Assembly (NCBI GenBank): GCA_000729835.1
Contig: JFHB01000004.1
Location: 429,321 to 493,320, forward strand
DNA: 64,000 nt
Direction: 5' to 3'
From: Atkinsonella hypoxylon
Taxonomy: Eukaryota; Ascomycota; Sordariomycetes; Hypocreales; Clavicipitaceae
Below the pieces are notes generated by a model. That model was given only the letters and a program-made list of their open reading frames with translations, was not told the DNA's origin and did not search any database. This document shows positions 47,484-59,009 of this stretch, in pieces (position 1 is the stretch's first letter; the number at the start of each line of letters is the position of its first letter). The position numbers and the translations under genes are program-made.

Positions 47484-47927
47484 ATGCCTAACGAGACGAA
47501 TTACAACGTCTACGTGCCTGTGTTCTTGGCAAGACCCCTGGATCGCATACATTTAAGGCACGCTGGACTGTGGTTCAAACCTGAGGATGACCCAACCACA
47601 CATTACTACTTTCACGTCAAAGGCGCCAAAGGAAAGTCGGTGTACCAGCCTCGCGTGAACTATAACCCCCTGTCGTCGGTCAACCTCATCAAATTGGTCT
47701 CTGTCGATAAGACTGAACGTTCTCTGACCATTTCTGAGCTCAACGATCAGATGGCATCAGTCAAAGTGGCAAACGATGATCCCGAATTCAACTGCCAGCA
47801 GTGGGTCGAAGGCGCTTTGAAGAGACTCCACCACGCAGGGTATCTGAGCGAGGACAAGTACAAAAAGGGGTTTGAAGGGATGCTTGATGCAATGCTAGAG
47901 GCTCCAGATGAGGAACTTGTGTATTGA
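47484..47927 (+). CDS. uncharacterised fungal protein (147 aa)
   Basis: A single exon starting MPNETNYNVYVPVFLARPLD; an in-frame ATG at 47412 would add 24 residues, but the later ATG has the better context (AACATGCC). The protein is soluble, mixed alpha/beta, with no signal peptide. Notable blocks are FLARPLDRIHLRHAG, YYFHVKG, PRVNYNP and FNCQQWVEGALKRL. The last one, with a Cys beside Gln-Trp, resembles a block I have seen in small fungal proteins of unknown function. Composition and even codon use support a real gene. It is convergent with the APH-like gene, with stops only 47 bp apart. I cannot assign a function. Confidence 0.72.
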   Translation: MPNETNYNVYVPVFLARPLDRIHLRHAGLWFKPEDDPTTHYYFHVKGAKGKSVYQPRVNYNPLSSVNLIKLVSVDKTERSLTISELNDQMASVKVANDDPEFNCQQWVEGALKRLHHAGYLSEDKYKKGFEGMLDAMLEAPDEELVY

Positions 47928-47974
47928 TACTCGTGCCCGGCGGCAAATGGAATGCTTCTCCTTGGATATATAGG

Positions 47975-48965
47975 CTAAGGATCCTGCCACCTTGCTATCG
48001 AAGTATAAACGACGTACTCGTCGTGGTATAGTCTAGGGAAGATGTCCTCCGCATACTGCTGCCAGTCCCTATCAATATTGCGGGTAAAGAATTTGACGTA
48101 CTCCCAATACTCCGGATACCAGCCACTATCCTCCCAGTCCACAAGTCCTTGAATCTTTCCGTCCTGAACCATGATATTTCTAGGCGCAAGATCGGCATGG
48201 GTGAGGACAATGCGATGATTCGTCTGCAATTGCGAGGAAAACGCCTGCCGTATTACCGATGGCGCACACTCATGGACGGCTCCTAATAGGTACTGGTTGA
48301 AGTCTTTCTCATCACGACACGGAGGGGCATGGTGCGTAAAGTGATCCCTTGTGTCACGGACCCCAGTACCGTCACATGCGCCGACGAAGTTGGGTGGAGG
48401 CACTGCAGACCTCATCTTCTCAAGTATCTCGCGAACCTGCCGGGCCATGTCTTTCTTTTCCTGGGTCGACATGTTGGGCCACAGCTTATCAAGAGATTGT
48501 CCTTTAACGTAATCCATGCGTATGGTACAGATGCCATCGGAGGTTACTTGCACCTCGTGGACAGATGGGGCTGGGACGCCAGCTTGAATGGCAGCTTTGA
48601 TCGCATCCGCCTCTCCTGGACATATACGCCCTCCAGACTTGACGACGGTATCGTCGGGAAGTAGGATGACTTTGCGACTGTACAACTGATGGAGAATGAC
48701 TGTACCTATCCTGAGTTAGTTGGGCCAGGGAGCATATCAGAGAGTAGGCAGGGTACAGGAACTGACCTGGCTCAAGCTCGACTTCAGGCTCGGATTCATC
48801 AGACTCTCTCGCCCGCCCTTTAGCCCGCCTAGCTTCTCTGAGCTTCTGCATGTAAAAGGACTCGTCCTTGCGCTTTCCACGCGAGCGTGACACAGCGTAT
48901 TTCTTTGTAGTCTTTGGACGTGAACCTTGCATCACGTTGGTGGCCGATGCATTTGACTCATCCAT
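47975..48965 (-). CDS. aminoglycoside phosphotransferase (APH)-fold protein
   Basis: Minus-strand exon 1 is 48965-48767 and exon 2 is 48705-47975, giving 309 aa. The 61-nt intron runs GTCAGT...GGATAG. The first 66 residues are polar and highly charged (many Lys/Arg, then Glu/Asp) and probably disordered. The APH/choline-kinase-like domain follows: a VILLPDDTVVKSGG strand with the likely ATP-binding Lys, YVKGQSLDKLWP, then the catalytic HADLAPRNIMV loop and the metal-binding Asp in GLVDWEDSGWYPEYWEYVKF. Fungal genomes carry many such proteins; few have known substrates, and drug resistance should not be assumed. A start 32 codons further upstream exists. Confidence 0.8.
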
Positions 48966-51900
48966 CACGTAGGTGGTCTTTGTTGCGTGACAGACGAAGG
49001 AAACACTCAGGGCATGGAAGAAGTGAGCAAGTCCGCGCGGCCCGTACGATCGATTAATCACATGGACCAGCGCGCTAGACTCTGGTTATAGTTATAGGCC
49101 GCTCGCAAGGGACGTGGCCCGTGCGGCACGCTCCTTCCACAAGCCACGATACGTGGAATTACTTCTTCATCTCGTGGGTAGCTATACTATATATAAATGT
49201 TAGTGACAACGCTTCTAGTGGAAATATTTAGCAGTCTCTTTCCTATACTAGATAGACGTAGCTTTCTTCCGAGAAGAGCCCCTACTTATGATAGCTCTTA
49301 TTGGCCAAGACCTTGATTAATTAAGTTCTCTATAACTTAGAACTAAAACTCTTGAATGCACTTCAATCTACACTTAGGATTTAGTGAGTAACATGTTCAG
49401 CCGCTATCGCCGAGGGTTAACCATTCGAAGTCGCTCCATTGAGCCAACGAGAAAGGTGTAATACGGAGACGCGGGCTTACGGTCTTTTAAGGAGATCAAT
49501 TGATAGCTTCGCAAAATGTTGTAGAAAGCATTATGCTCTCTCTTTTCAGCAAAGCCAGCGCAGCACATAAGCTACGCTAGTTAGTGTGTGGTGACATGGG
49601 CTGTATGACCAGCCGACCACACTTTACGCGCGGAAGACGCGTAGACGCGTTAAAGCTGACCTTATTGCTCTCCCGTGACATATGTGCAGTGTTTCCAGAT
49701 CATCAAATGGAGAACAGCTGTTCGACCGAAGAAGTTCAGACATTGCTTCATTTCACGACGCTCAAGCTCAAGTTCCTCGACGTCCATACAATCCAAGGTT
49801 TCCATTGTTGTATTACTTTTGATCAAACGTGCTGTCGTGTAGAATCCCAAGGCATCCCGTAAAGCATTCCACTTCCGAGCTTCAACAGGGACAACCCCTT
49901 CGTTGTGCTTCCACGGACATAACAAAATCGCTTGATACCATTTACATCCCACCAAGGCATGAGCTCTGCTAAACCCATAATCTCGCTCATGCTACGTGCC
50001 AGAACAGATCTGTTGGAAAGAACTTACCTAGGGGAACGGTTGCTGTACGAGATTGTGTCGTGGGTCGCACTGATAGACGCAACGCTCCGGCAGTTTTGAT
50101 CTTGATTCAGCCGAAGGAAAATAACCTGATCCTGTTATGCTTATGCCAGAGTCCTGAAGTTCTAGTAGCGGCGTGTTGTGGCGTGCAAGATATGTTTCCA
50201 CGGGGTGTCCTGTGTTCTTGACAACGAAACAAACAAGAATGGCCAAATACATGCCAATTGAAAGAGCGCTTGTCGGGGAAGCCATGTCGGTTCCCCATGC
50301 AATTGATGCGTGAGGAGCAAAGTTACGGAGCTAGCACGGCTTCGCTTAGTCGAATACATGGGGACTTGTCACGACAAAGTCGAGTCGTTCACTCGCTGAT
50401 GTAGTCGGGGAATCATCTTGCTCTGCGCGCTATTCTGCTCAACAGACATCTTTGAATGCACCACTTCCTGGCTGAACAGGGATTCCTGAAAAGACAGACA
50501 GATGCCGCATTCTAGGGAATGGCTGGTGATGCTTGTCGAATCATGCCGTTCGCCTTGTTGTCGAGTTAGCAATGTGGACTACAATATCCCGAGCCAACGC
50601 CTCTGAATCAAGATCTGATCTTATGGCCGAGACATGATATGTGGTTAAGTAACTGTGGACTGGCGGCAACTGCTGTTGCACAAAAGACGGGCGTGGCCAG
50701 GCTATAGGTAATGTTAACGTCAGACATGCCTTCGTTCGGTGAATATCAGCCCATCTCATTTCGGCAATGCAAGCCGTGCAATGACTGCATGTCGCTTCAG
50801 CGCATGGCTATACAGAGCTCCGTCCACATGGGGCCGTGATGACGAATTGACATTGAGTCTGGTGGAGGGTCAGTGGAGGGGAAATGAATTGCGTTTCTCT
50901 CAGGCCGAGATACTGCTGGGAAGAAGCCGTCATCCACGTCAACTGTTCAAGGGAGGGAGAAAGACAAAGATCCGAGAAGAAATTAGACTTCCCTCTGTCA
51001 ATTGCAATTGGGGACTGGTGGGAATGCCATGCATAGAACGGCTGGCTGTTCTGTGCCCTTCACCTCGGCAGTCAAGCTTGAGGTGAATCGAATGGGACAG
51101 TTGACAGTTGACAGACAGACAATTGACGGCCGGCGTTAACCGTAGATCGGTTGGGCTGTCGACGACCTGCTCGGAGGTTAATAAGGGCCCCTGCGCCCCA
51201 GCCTCGGGTGTGGCAATGACAGCCCCTGGTATTAAATAAATAGATACTAACAAGCAAACTGAATATACAAATAGGTTAACTAGTCCGTAGGTACGTAGAA
51301 ACTACATCCAATGCAGTTATACTAATGTGGGTCTAGCCTAATATGAGTCTCTGGTGATCAATCCAATCATTCTCTCCGTTCCGTACGGATTCCATTGGTA
51401 ATTTATTTCTTGTGGTTATTTTATTTTTAATCAATAGAGGACCCATTTAGCCCCACAACAGTATATTTTCGTAAGCTATAACTATTCCGTAAGAATATTT
51501 GGTTCGCTTATCAATATCCTAGGCACTCATTTAGAAATTTTTATCAATCATTTGTGAAAGGTGAATGAGCTACAACAACTGTATACATATGTGCAGAGTG
51601 CAATGCTCTGTTATTGGGACAGTTTCTGATGCAATCATCATGGACGCTAATCGGCTTGATTCGAGCACATAAGGCGACGGAAGAACCATCAGCGTGCATT
51701 GTGCATGTGCATGTGCATAACTATGCCTGAGCTTACTCGTGTCATGGTCGGAGAATTGTGGCCAGTGGCGCAACGGCGCCAGCATACGGAGTACAGCACA
51801 TTCCGTCATTGAGATTTGCGGAAAGCGGTCGACAGGGGTGCACAATGCGAATATGAAGAATGTTTGATCTGGCGAATCGAAACAAACTGGAGTAACTTCG

Positions 51901-52963
51901 AGAAATGGTTTACGCAGTCGTGCAAAAACAGGCAATCGTTCAGTATTCATTGGAACTGGAATTAATTGACTTGCATCCCTTTGCCTTTGCCTTTGCCATT
52001 TGCCTTTGCCTGCTCTGAGGCAACAGCTAAGTCACAGAACCCCACCATCTTCCAAGTCCTCGTCGGTGTCTCCGAAAGCCTCAGTGGCTGTGATACTTAA
52101 AAAAAGTATCTCTTATGTATATCTGCAATATGTGGTTCATATCATCTCTCTGACGCGAAGGCGTTATCTTTGGCCCACAACCCCCCTGTTCGGGTTCGCT
52201 ACCTCGAGCGACATTGAGTTGAGTCTTCCAACACATTGCACGCTTTAATTACCAGACAATAAGTAGCAGCAATAATTCTGGTATTCCCTTTATTTAATTA
52301 TTGCAATATACCGCAAGATTTACAACCGCTTAATTAGAAGGCCCTGACTACCTAATGCCTCTAATCGCTAGTAAGAGGCTAGGTAGAGCTAATATTAGAT
52401 ACCTTTTTGCAATTCGGATAATTTCTGACACTGTTTGGTAGTGCCAGTTAGTACTGTATTCCGTACGGAATAACTAGAGGAAGGACTTTGAAGAGAGAGC
52501 TTTTCATTGGTGCATAGCATTACCCCTGTCAGTCACACCTAAAAGTCCCCCAAAGCCACGCCAGTCCTGATTGGTCAACTACTTGGCCGATCCGTGACCC
52601 AGCTACCCAGCTGTTGCCTCAGAGGCTCAGAGCAGGCGAAGGGATGGATCCCTCGACCAGACCCCACCAAAACACGGCCTGCGATCTCGTTCTCCGAACC
52701 TTCCCTTTACCTTGAGATTGTTTATCCAATCTGACCTCTTTCCTTTTCCTTTCTTTTTCTTCTCTGTCCTTTGTTTCCTTCTTCTTCTTCTTCTTCTTCT
52801 TTTTTTTTTGGCAACTCCTCTTCGGCCCATCGTCGTGGGATAATCTCGCCGAATCCTAGTCTTGCGCCATCCCGCTGTTCAACACACTGTACGCTTGTAT
52901 CAGCCATTATTATCAATCACCTGGAAATCCCATTTGCGCATCGTCGCGCCACCTGTCGTCACC
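48966..52963. other. 4-kb intergenic region with A/T-rich stretches
   Basis: Contains the APH-like promoter. A/T-rich segments near 49.17-49.55, 51.24-51.55 and 52.25-52.47 kb have no coding potential and look like old element remains. One 85-codon frame is listed separately. The last 400 bp, with CTT/TTC-rich tracts near 52.74-52.81 kb, should be the promoter and leader of the zinc transporter. CCAAT-like ATTGG is seen near 52570. Confidence 0.5.
50028..50285 (-). CDS. doubtful small ORF with hydrophobic N-terminus (85 aa)
   Basis: Starts MASPTSALSIGMYLAILVCFVV, a possible signal peptide or single membrane helix, in a good ATG context (GACATGGCT). The rest has two Cys residues and no known motif. 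The stop is followed at once by a donor-like GTAAGT. An acceptor 36 nt further on would make too short an intron, so I do not extend the gene. It could be a small secreted protein or a chance frame. Confidence 0.22.
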   Translation of the reverse strand: MASPTSALSIGMYLAILVCFVVKNTGHPVETYLARHNTPLLELQDSGISITGSGYFPSAESRSKLPERCVYQCDPRHNLVQQPFP

Positions 52964-54849
52964 ATGGGCTCCAAGATGACCTGGTCCAAGAGCACCCGCA
53001 TCAAGGTTATGATTGCTATTGACACGACCTTCTTCCTGCTCGAACTTATCTGCGGCTTTCTCGCTCACTCTCTGGCTCTTACTGCAGACGCTTTTCACAT
53101 GGTACATCCTGCATCCCTCCAAGCTTCTCTTGTCTTTGGGGACTTGATGTCCCTTCCCTTCAAGCATAACTGATAATCTGCCTCAGCTCAACGATATCAT
53201 TTCCCTCGTCATCGGATTGTGGGCAGTTGTGGCAGCACAGAAAGCGACTACCGACGAATTTACATTCGGGGTACGTACAATGTCAGCAATCCATCTTTTT
53301 CGACGACGAATTCTCGACTAACCAAGAGTGTTTATCCTTCTTTTAGTGGGTTCGTGCAGAAATCCTTGGTGCCTTCTTCAACGCCGTTTTCTTGATTGCG
53401 CTTTGCGTTTCCATCATTCTCGAAGCTCTGACCCGATTCGTCGAACCTCCCGAGATCAACCAGCCCCAGCTCATCCTCATTGTCGGATGCGCTGGTTTGA
53501 CTTCCAACTTGCTCGGCTTCGTTGTCCTCGGCGGCCACGGACACTCTCACGGCGACGAAGAAGACGGCCATGGTCATGCCCATGACCACCATGACCATGC
53601 CCATGATCATAGCCATGCAATTGAGGAGGGACGTGATTCTGCAGATTTGCGCAGTGAAGTGGCCAATGAAGATGGTGCTGTTGGCGACGTTCTTCCTGAA
53701 GTTATCGTGAGACGTGCGAAGGAGAGTTCCGACAGATACCGTCGCATTCGCTTCGGAGATAGTGCACCAAGTCGAGAGGACGCCAGCGGCCGAAATCGCG
53801 CTCCTGCACATTCGAGAGGACGTGACAGGCGACGTTCCAGTAAGAGTGGGAACTCTCGTTTCCAAAGCATCGACGATATTAGCATTCATCCCGCCAGTTT
53901 CCGTCAAGACATTATTGCTGCTAGTTTGGCTGCATCTTCACGTGTCGTTGCGGCAAGTGATATGAGCGAAGACGCCGCTATCGGGGACTCGGAAACCGAA
54001 GTCAACGAGGAATCTCCCCTCCTGGCCGGCGGCGCAAAAGGCAATAACGGAGCCATCGACGAATACTCTCACTCGCAGGCCACGCATAAGCGTCCTCGCC
54101 GAGACTCTAGTGTGCATCATGGTCATAATCACACCCTGCCTCGCAAGGCTGGTACAAAGGCTAGCGGTCACAACCATGCTGATATGGGCATGAATGCGAT
54201 GATGCTTCATGTCCTCGGCGACGCTCTTGGAAACGTAGGCGTCATCATCACTGCGCTGATCATCTGGCTCACAGACTGGCCTGGCAAGCTGTATTGTGAC
54301 CCTGCCGTGTCACTCGTTATTACAGCTATCATTCTCAAGACATCTATTCCTCTAACTTGTGCTACGGCCAGAGTCCTATTACAAGCTACGCCTGAAAATA
54401 TCAGCATTCAGGAAATCCGCCAAGACATTGAAGGTCTCCCTGGAGTTGTCAGCTGCCATCACATTCATGTTTGGCAGCTGTCTGACACAAAGGTAGTCGC
54501 TAGCATGCATTTGCAAGTTGCTTTCCCAATCAATGAACATAGCGGCGAGAAGTACATGCAGCTGGCAAAGAGAGCCCGCAAGTGTCTTCACGGGTACGGT
54601 ATTCATAGTGCAACCATTCAGCCTGAGTTCTGCCTTGATCAACAACACCAACATGCTGGGGATGCTGCAGCTCTACGATTAGATGGTGGATTGGACGGGA
54701 ATGGCGAAAATTTTTGTCTCTTGGAGTGCATAGATGATTGCCAGGAACAGGGTTGTTGCCCTGGCGTAGATACAAGCTCCAAGGCGTCATCAACCCGCCG
54801 TGGAAGCGGTTCTACGCAAGGCGACACAAATCACGGCCATCAGCATTGA
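52964..54849 (+). CDS. zinc/cation diffusion facilitator (Zrc1/Cot1 family)
   Basis: Exons 52964-53101, 53187-53270 and 53347-54849 join in phase 0 to give 574 aa. Introns are 85 nt (GTACAT...CTCAG) and 76 nt (GTACGT...TTTAG). Six membrane helices are expected. Zinc-site residues are visible in helix 2 (ADAFHMLNDIIS) and helix 5 (MLHVLGDALGN). A long cytosolic loop between helices 4 and 5 (about 125-340) starts with a His-rich stretch of HGHAHDH-type repeats and is otherwise acidic and Ser/Arg-rich. The cytosolic C-terminal domain has the GVVSCHHIHVW block. The tail carries a Cys cluster (CIDDCQEQGCC) and a final HGHQH. Family members load Zn2+ (and Co2+ or Cd2+) into the vacuole by proton exchange. 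Confidence 0.93.
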
Positions 54850-55574
54850 TGCTCTGGATTCTATTTCACGACGCAGCAAGAAGCTTCGATTCAATGTTGG
54901 GGTATTATCTTCTCTAAACAGGAAAATGTATATACGGGCTTACAAAGACACTCTATCACAGACGTTGCAGGGAGACCAGGCGTACTGCCATGAGCTCGGC
55001 TGCTCTCGCTGCACAGCGGCCAGTGTCATATTGAAGACTATGACATCGGCATATTCACTTTCTTTAGATCCTGTAACACTTTCACTTTCACTTTTTTTTT
55101 TTTTTCATTATCTCATCAATGGGTGGCGTTCTAAAATGCGAGCAACACTGGGGCTTTGATTTAGTTTCTTGCAAAAAGTGTGCGATGTGCGATTCCGGGA
55201 GATGAGCGGGAGAATACAAATCTAAGGATCCTCAAATCGTTTCTGATGTTCTCCATCATTGTGAGATCCTTGCCCATGTTGCTTTAACTTTGCCATTCGA
55301 GCGTGCCTGCTATTGTTATCAGTCAATACGGCAAGAAAATGCCCGTCCATACTGGGACTACGGTCGAACTTCTAATTTGTGTCTTTGTGCATCACAACAC
55401 ATATTTCGACTTTGAGCTCGCCGTTCGAAAGACTCCCTCTGCAGTTTCTAATACTACCACCTCATATTGAGTCCAGATAGATGCATGGGCCCATTTTTAA
55501 TGTAGCACGAGGATGAACAAAGATGTATGCCCCGTATAGGCAGAAATAAGAGCCCGGATGTGTAACGAGGTCTC
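54850..55574. other. intergenic region
   Basis: The zinc transporter 3' UTR followed by non-coding DNA with a poly-T tract (about 55092-55106). No credible frame was seen. Confidence 0.55.
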
Positions 55575-55674
55575 GTCTCCGTGGCTTAGTTGGTTAAAGC
55601 GTCGGTCTCATAGCATGATCCAATTCCAAATTGGAGTAATCCGAAGGTCGCGAGTTCGACTCTCGCCGGGGACA
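55575..55674 (+). tRNA. tRNA-Met (CAT, elongator) with intron
   Basis: The sequence folds as a full cloverleaf. Acceptor stem GTCTCCG pairs with CGGGGAC (one T-G pair), the D-stem is GCTT/AAGC, and the T-arm is GCGAG TTCGACT CTCGC, with discriminator A. The anticodon loop is CTCATAA with CAT at 55609-55611. A 26-nt intron (55613-55638) sits at the standard place, one base 3' of the anticodon. The anticodon stem has a T-T mismatch at its loop end that is also present in yeast elongator tRNA-Met, as I recall it. The mature RNA is 74 nt before CCA addition. Confidence 0.95.
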
Positions 55675-55677
55675 TTC

Positions 55678-55682
55678 TTTTT
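55678..55682 (+). terminator. RNA polymerase III terminator
   Basis: A TTTTT run begins three bases after the end of tRNA-Met, the normal Pol III stop signal. Confidence 0.8.
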
Positions 55683-56418
55683 GACATTTTTCCCTAACTA
55701 TTATTATCCACCCACCTATCTATCTATTTTCGATATACTTTATTTATAAAACGCAGTTTTTTAAAGACCGAAATTTCTTTCCCAGCATAGATAGATAGAA
55801 TCCCTGAGTTCTTGTTGCGTTGCTGTGCCGCGACGATAGACAGACAGTCTCTCTCTATTCTATCTGTTACCTGCCTGTCTTATGTAAGACTTGCGAGAGT
55901 TTCGCGTACTGCCAAGTTCATAGGCACCAGTCAGTGTGTATTGTTCGATAGGTTGCCCTCTGGAGCAGTGTAAGTAGGTAGGTAGGGTCGCATTAGGGAC
56001 TTAGATCAAGACGCTTCGTGAGACAAGTGCATGGTCGTCGTATCCCAAGCATTGGTTGGAACAATACAGCAGTCACTGGCACTCCCAGCGGCTAAAGCAT
56101 CCAGCTTTCAGTTCAATGCTTTCGAAATTCCAGATATACCAAGATAAAGCAATACCCACCCACCCCTCTAGCCATATGGGTAGATGTACCGGTTGGAAAT
56201 ACATGACGATGCCCCCGTACAAAACCACAGCGGCCAAAAGAATCTGTCCATAAACGCCAAACGTATGTGCCTCGCAAGAGCACTTTCCTTTTCAACCCCG
56301 ACCGAATCTTCCCAAGTCCAGCCAGGCATGGCAAAAAAAGCAAAATTCCGCAGAAGAAGAAATAAATTCCAATTAATATCTTTCTGTTTTCTCTTCTCAG
56401 ACCATGGCCGACGTTCGT
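55683..56418. other. intergenic region
   Basis: Contains short tandem runs of TAGA/CTAT near 55725 and 55790 and a TAGGTAGGTAG stretch near 55976-55986. The right end should hold the GAR1 3' UTR. No credible frame was seen. Confidence 0.5.
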
Positions 56419-57215
56419 CTAGAAACGGCCTCGGCCTCGGGAGAAACCACCTGAGCCTCCACGACCGCCTCCTCTGCCACCGCCGAAACCACCACGACCA
56501 CCGCCACGACCACCGCCCCGTGAGAAGCCGCCGCCGCCGCGAGGACCACCTCGTCCGCCGCGACCTCCTCCACGGGCTCCTCCACGGGGGGCACCACGGC
56601 CGCCGCGAGCACCACCTGCTCGCTTGGGCTTCTTCTCAGCCGGCACCTTGGGCTTGGGCAGGAATTTCTCCAGCGGCAGCAGCTTGTCGCCACCGATGTA
56701 GACCTTGTCGCCGGACTTGAAGCTCGTGGCGACGATGCCCTCTTGCGGCTTGATGGTGAAGTAGACTTCGTTGATGGGGCCCAGGACTTCGTCGACCTTG
56801 CCGATGGGGGTCTTGTTCTCGAGGTAGATGGGGGCGTTGAAGTAGGGAATCTTGACGTTGGAGGAGCGGCAGAACATCTCGCCTTCGACGGCGTGCTCGA
56901 CTGTGCCCATTTCCTGGACTTCGGCCGGGGGGCCAGCAGGGGCGAAACTACCGCCTCGTCCTCCTGAATTTTTTTTTTTCCACATCGTTAGCTTAAATGG
57001 CTCGAAATTTGTCGTCGTCGAGCCTAAACGTCAAAAGCTGTGCGGACATGTCCCTCCAAATCGATTCTTTCTGCACGACAAGGTTTCCGTAAAGGGCACT
57101 TTACTTCTGTTTGTGCGCGAGGAAAAAAAAATAAAATGAAAGAGCAATAGACAGGATAGATCTCACCTCTGAAACCACCGCCTCCTCGACCTCCACGGCC
57201 GCCTCTGAATGACAT
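56419..57215 (-). CDS. GAR1: H/ACA snoRNP subunit Gar1
   Basis: Minus-strand exon 1 is 57215-57167 and exon 2 is 56963-56419, giving 197 aa. The 203-nt intron runs GTGAGA...TTCAG and lies between two halves of the N-terminal Gly/Arg-rich region. Order: an N-terminal RGG stretch (MSFRGGRGGRGGGGFRG), a compact beta-barrel core (about 30-110) with the GEMFCRSSNVKIPYFNAPIY and GKVDEVLGPINEVYFTIK blocks, then a long C-terminal GAR tail with many RGG repeats. Gar1 is needed for pseudouridylation of rRNA by H/ACA particles. It starts 752 bp from the divergent MEMO-family gene. Confidence 0.95.
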
Positions 57216-57967
57216 TGTGTGAGTTGATGATCCGGTGGTGGTTATTGAGAAGTGGTCGTTGCGTTATTGCGATACAGGCGAAGTTCTTTCCGAGAACTTT
57301 TTTTCCCGTCTCAATGGTGCTGGATGGATTTTTGATTTTTCCGCAGAGCAGCTATTGGTGGGTGTGATTGGTTGATCGCTGATCTCTTTTCAGTGTGGGC
57401 TGGGCAGTGGAAGTTTAAGGGTTCCCCCTCTCACTTTGGACCTTTTTTGGGGGTTTGGCCTACCCTGCATTTCGCAGTGCTGCTAGAGAATCACAATTTT
57501 CCTAGATGGCACTATAGTTAACGTGACGCCTCATTATACCATTGTGTCGAACACTGGCTGGACATGTCCAAGACGGCAGGCCACTTCCATAGTCTTTCTA
57601 TCTTTCTCACCCCACACCGGAAAAAAAGAAAAATAAGGACAAAAATAAGGACCAAGACATAGCAAGCGAATACTACGAATGCATCAGCCGGATTTTGCAA
57701 ACGACCTGATGACGTCTGGGGCATCCGGCAGTTTCTCGCAGGCCGCTGCTAGTAACGCTACCCCGCAGCCACCAGTGGGGCAGTGACAGCTTCCAGTTGA
57801 GCTGTGCATGTTTCGACGTCTCCTATCATCATCCCACTTCTTCCTACGCCATATGCATTGCCCTTTGAATGCAGACACTTTCCAAATCTCGGTCCTGGCT
57901 TCACAGGTCATATTTGAACTCATCAGTACAGTTTATGTCACGACTTTGTTCCATCCGCGACCGCACA
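57216..57967. other. divergent promoter region of GAR1 and the MEMO-family gene
   Basis: Non-coding DNA of about 0.75 kb with ATTGG (CCAAT) boxes near 57352 and 57368 on the GAR1 side. No credible frame was seen. Confidence 0.55.
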
Positions 57968-59009
57968 ATGAGCACCAGGCACGCCGGGAAAGCCGGCTCA
58001 TGGTATGTTAATTCGCCAGCTGAGCTGGGGAGCGAGCTAGACAGCTATCTATCACGAGTCCCCGACACCATTGATGGTTCCTCACTTCCCATCAAGGGTG
58101 CGAGAATAGTGATTGCGCCGTGAGTCATCAGCATAACAATCTCTTTCTCACTCATTGAAAAGGTATATGCTGAATACTGATATACATAGCCACGCTGGAT
58201 ACACCTTCTCCGGACCTTGCGCCGCGTGGGCGTACAAATGCTTGGACCTCAGTAAAGCCAAAAGGGTGTTCGTTCTGGGCCCTTCTCACACATACTACCT
58301 CAATGGATGTGCCGTGACGACATATGAGAAATATGCTACCCCTTTCGGCGACTTCATAGTGGACAGAGATGTGATCCAACAAGTGAAGGAGGCGGGACAA
58401 ATGGACGACATCCCCAAATCGAAAGACTCTGCAGAGCATTCTTTGGAAATGCACTTGCCGTATCTATACAAGCGTTGCGAACAGACGTTTGGCTCGCCAG
58501 ATAACTTCCCCACAATTGTGCCAATTCTTGTTGGAGACAATAGCCGAGACGAAGAGAAGAAAGTGGGCAGAATCCTGGTTCCTTACCTCAAGGATGAGGA
58601 AAACGCCTTTGTTATAAGCTCTGACTTCTGTCACTGGGGGGCCCATTTTCAGTACATGGTGTACTCCCCGGACAACGACCCTACGAAGCTGGTGAATCTG
58701 CGAAGATCGGATAGCCGCCCTACTGGCGTCCCCATCCATGAGACCATCAGAATGCTGGATCAGTCGGCCATGGATGCTGTGAAGGGTGGAAGTCACGATG
58801 CCTTTGTCGATAATCTCTTGCAAACGAAGAATACGGTGTGTGGGAGGCATCCCATTGGCGTAGCCATGGCTGCGTTAGAAATAATTGCCAAAGAGCTACA
58901 GGACGACACGAAAGCCCGGTTCAAAATGACGCAGTATCAACGCAGCAACCTGGTGGAAAAGCCAAGTGATTTCAGTGTCAGTTATGTGTCGGCATATGCT
59001 ATTTTATAG
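57968..59009 (+). CDS. MEMO1-family protein (yeast Mho1-like)
   Basis: Exons 57968-58119 and 58190-59009 join across a 70-nt intron (GTGAGT...ACATAG), giving 323 aa, the normal length. The N-terminus MSTRHAGKAGSWY matches the R-x-A-x-x-A-G-x-W-Y start of MEMO proteins. The intron splits the codon before the conserved HAGYTFSGPCAAWAYK block. Further family blocks are VFVLGPSHTYYLNGC, DSAEHSLEMHLPYL, VPILVG and FVISSDFCHWGAHF; their His, Asp and Cys residues form the metal-binding pocket related to nonheme iron dioxygenases. Human MEMO1 is linked to cell motility and to copper/iron redox handling. The biochemical role in fungi is unsettled, so only the family is assigned. Confidence 0.92.

Noticed and set aside
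45600..49550. Solo LTRs of a Copia/Gypsy element
   Set aside because: A/T-rich stretches at 45.6-46.5 and 49.17-49.55 kb look like old repeats, but I could not match them to each other or find TG...CA ends with target duplications.
49662..50285. Two-exon gene joining the 85-codon frame to the 97-codon frame downstream on the minus strand
   Set aside because: The only GT-AG intron between them would be 36 nt, below the usual fungal minimum, and the in-phase codon before the donor is TAG.
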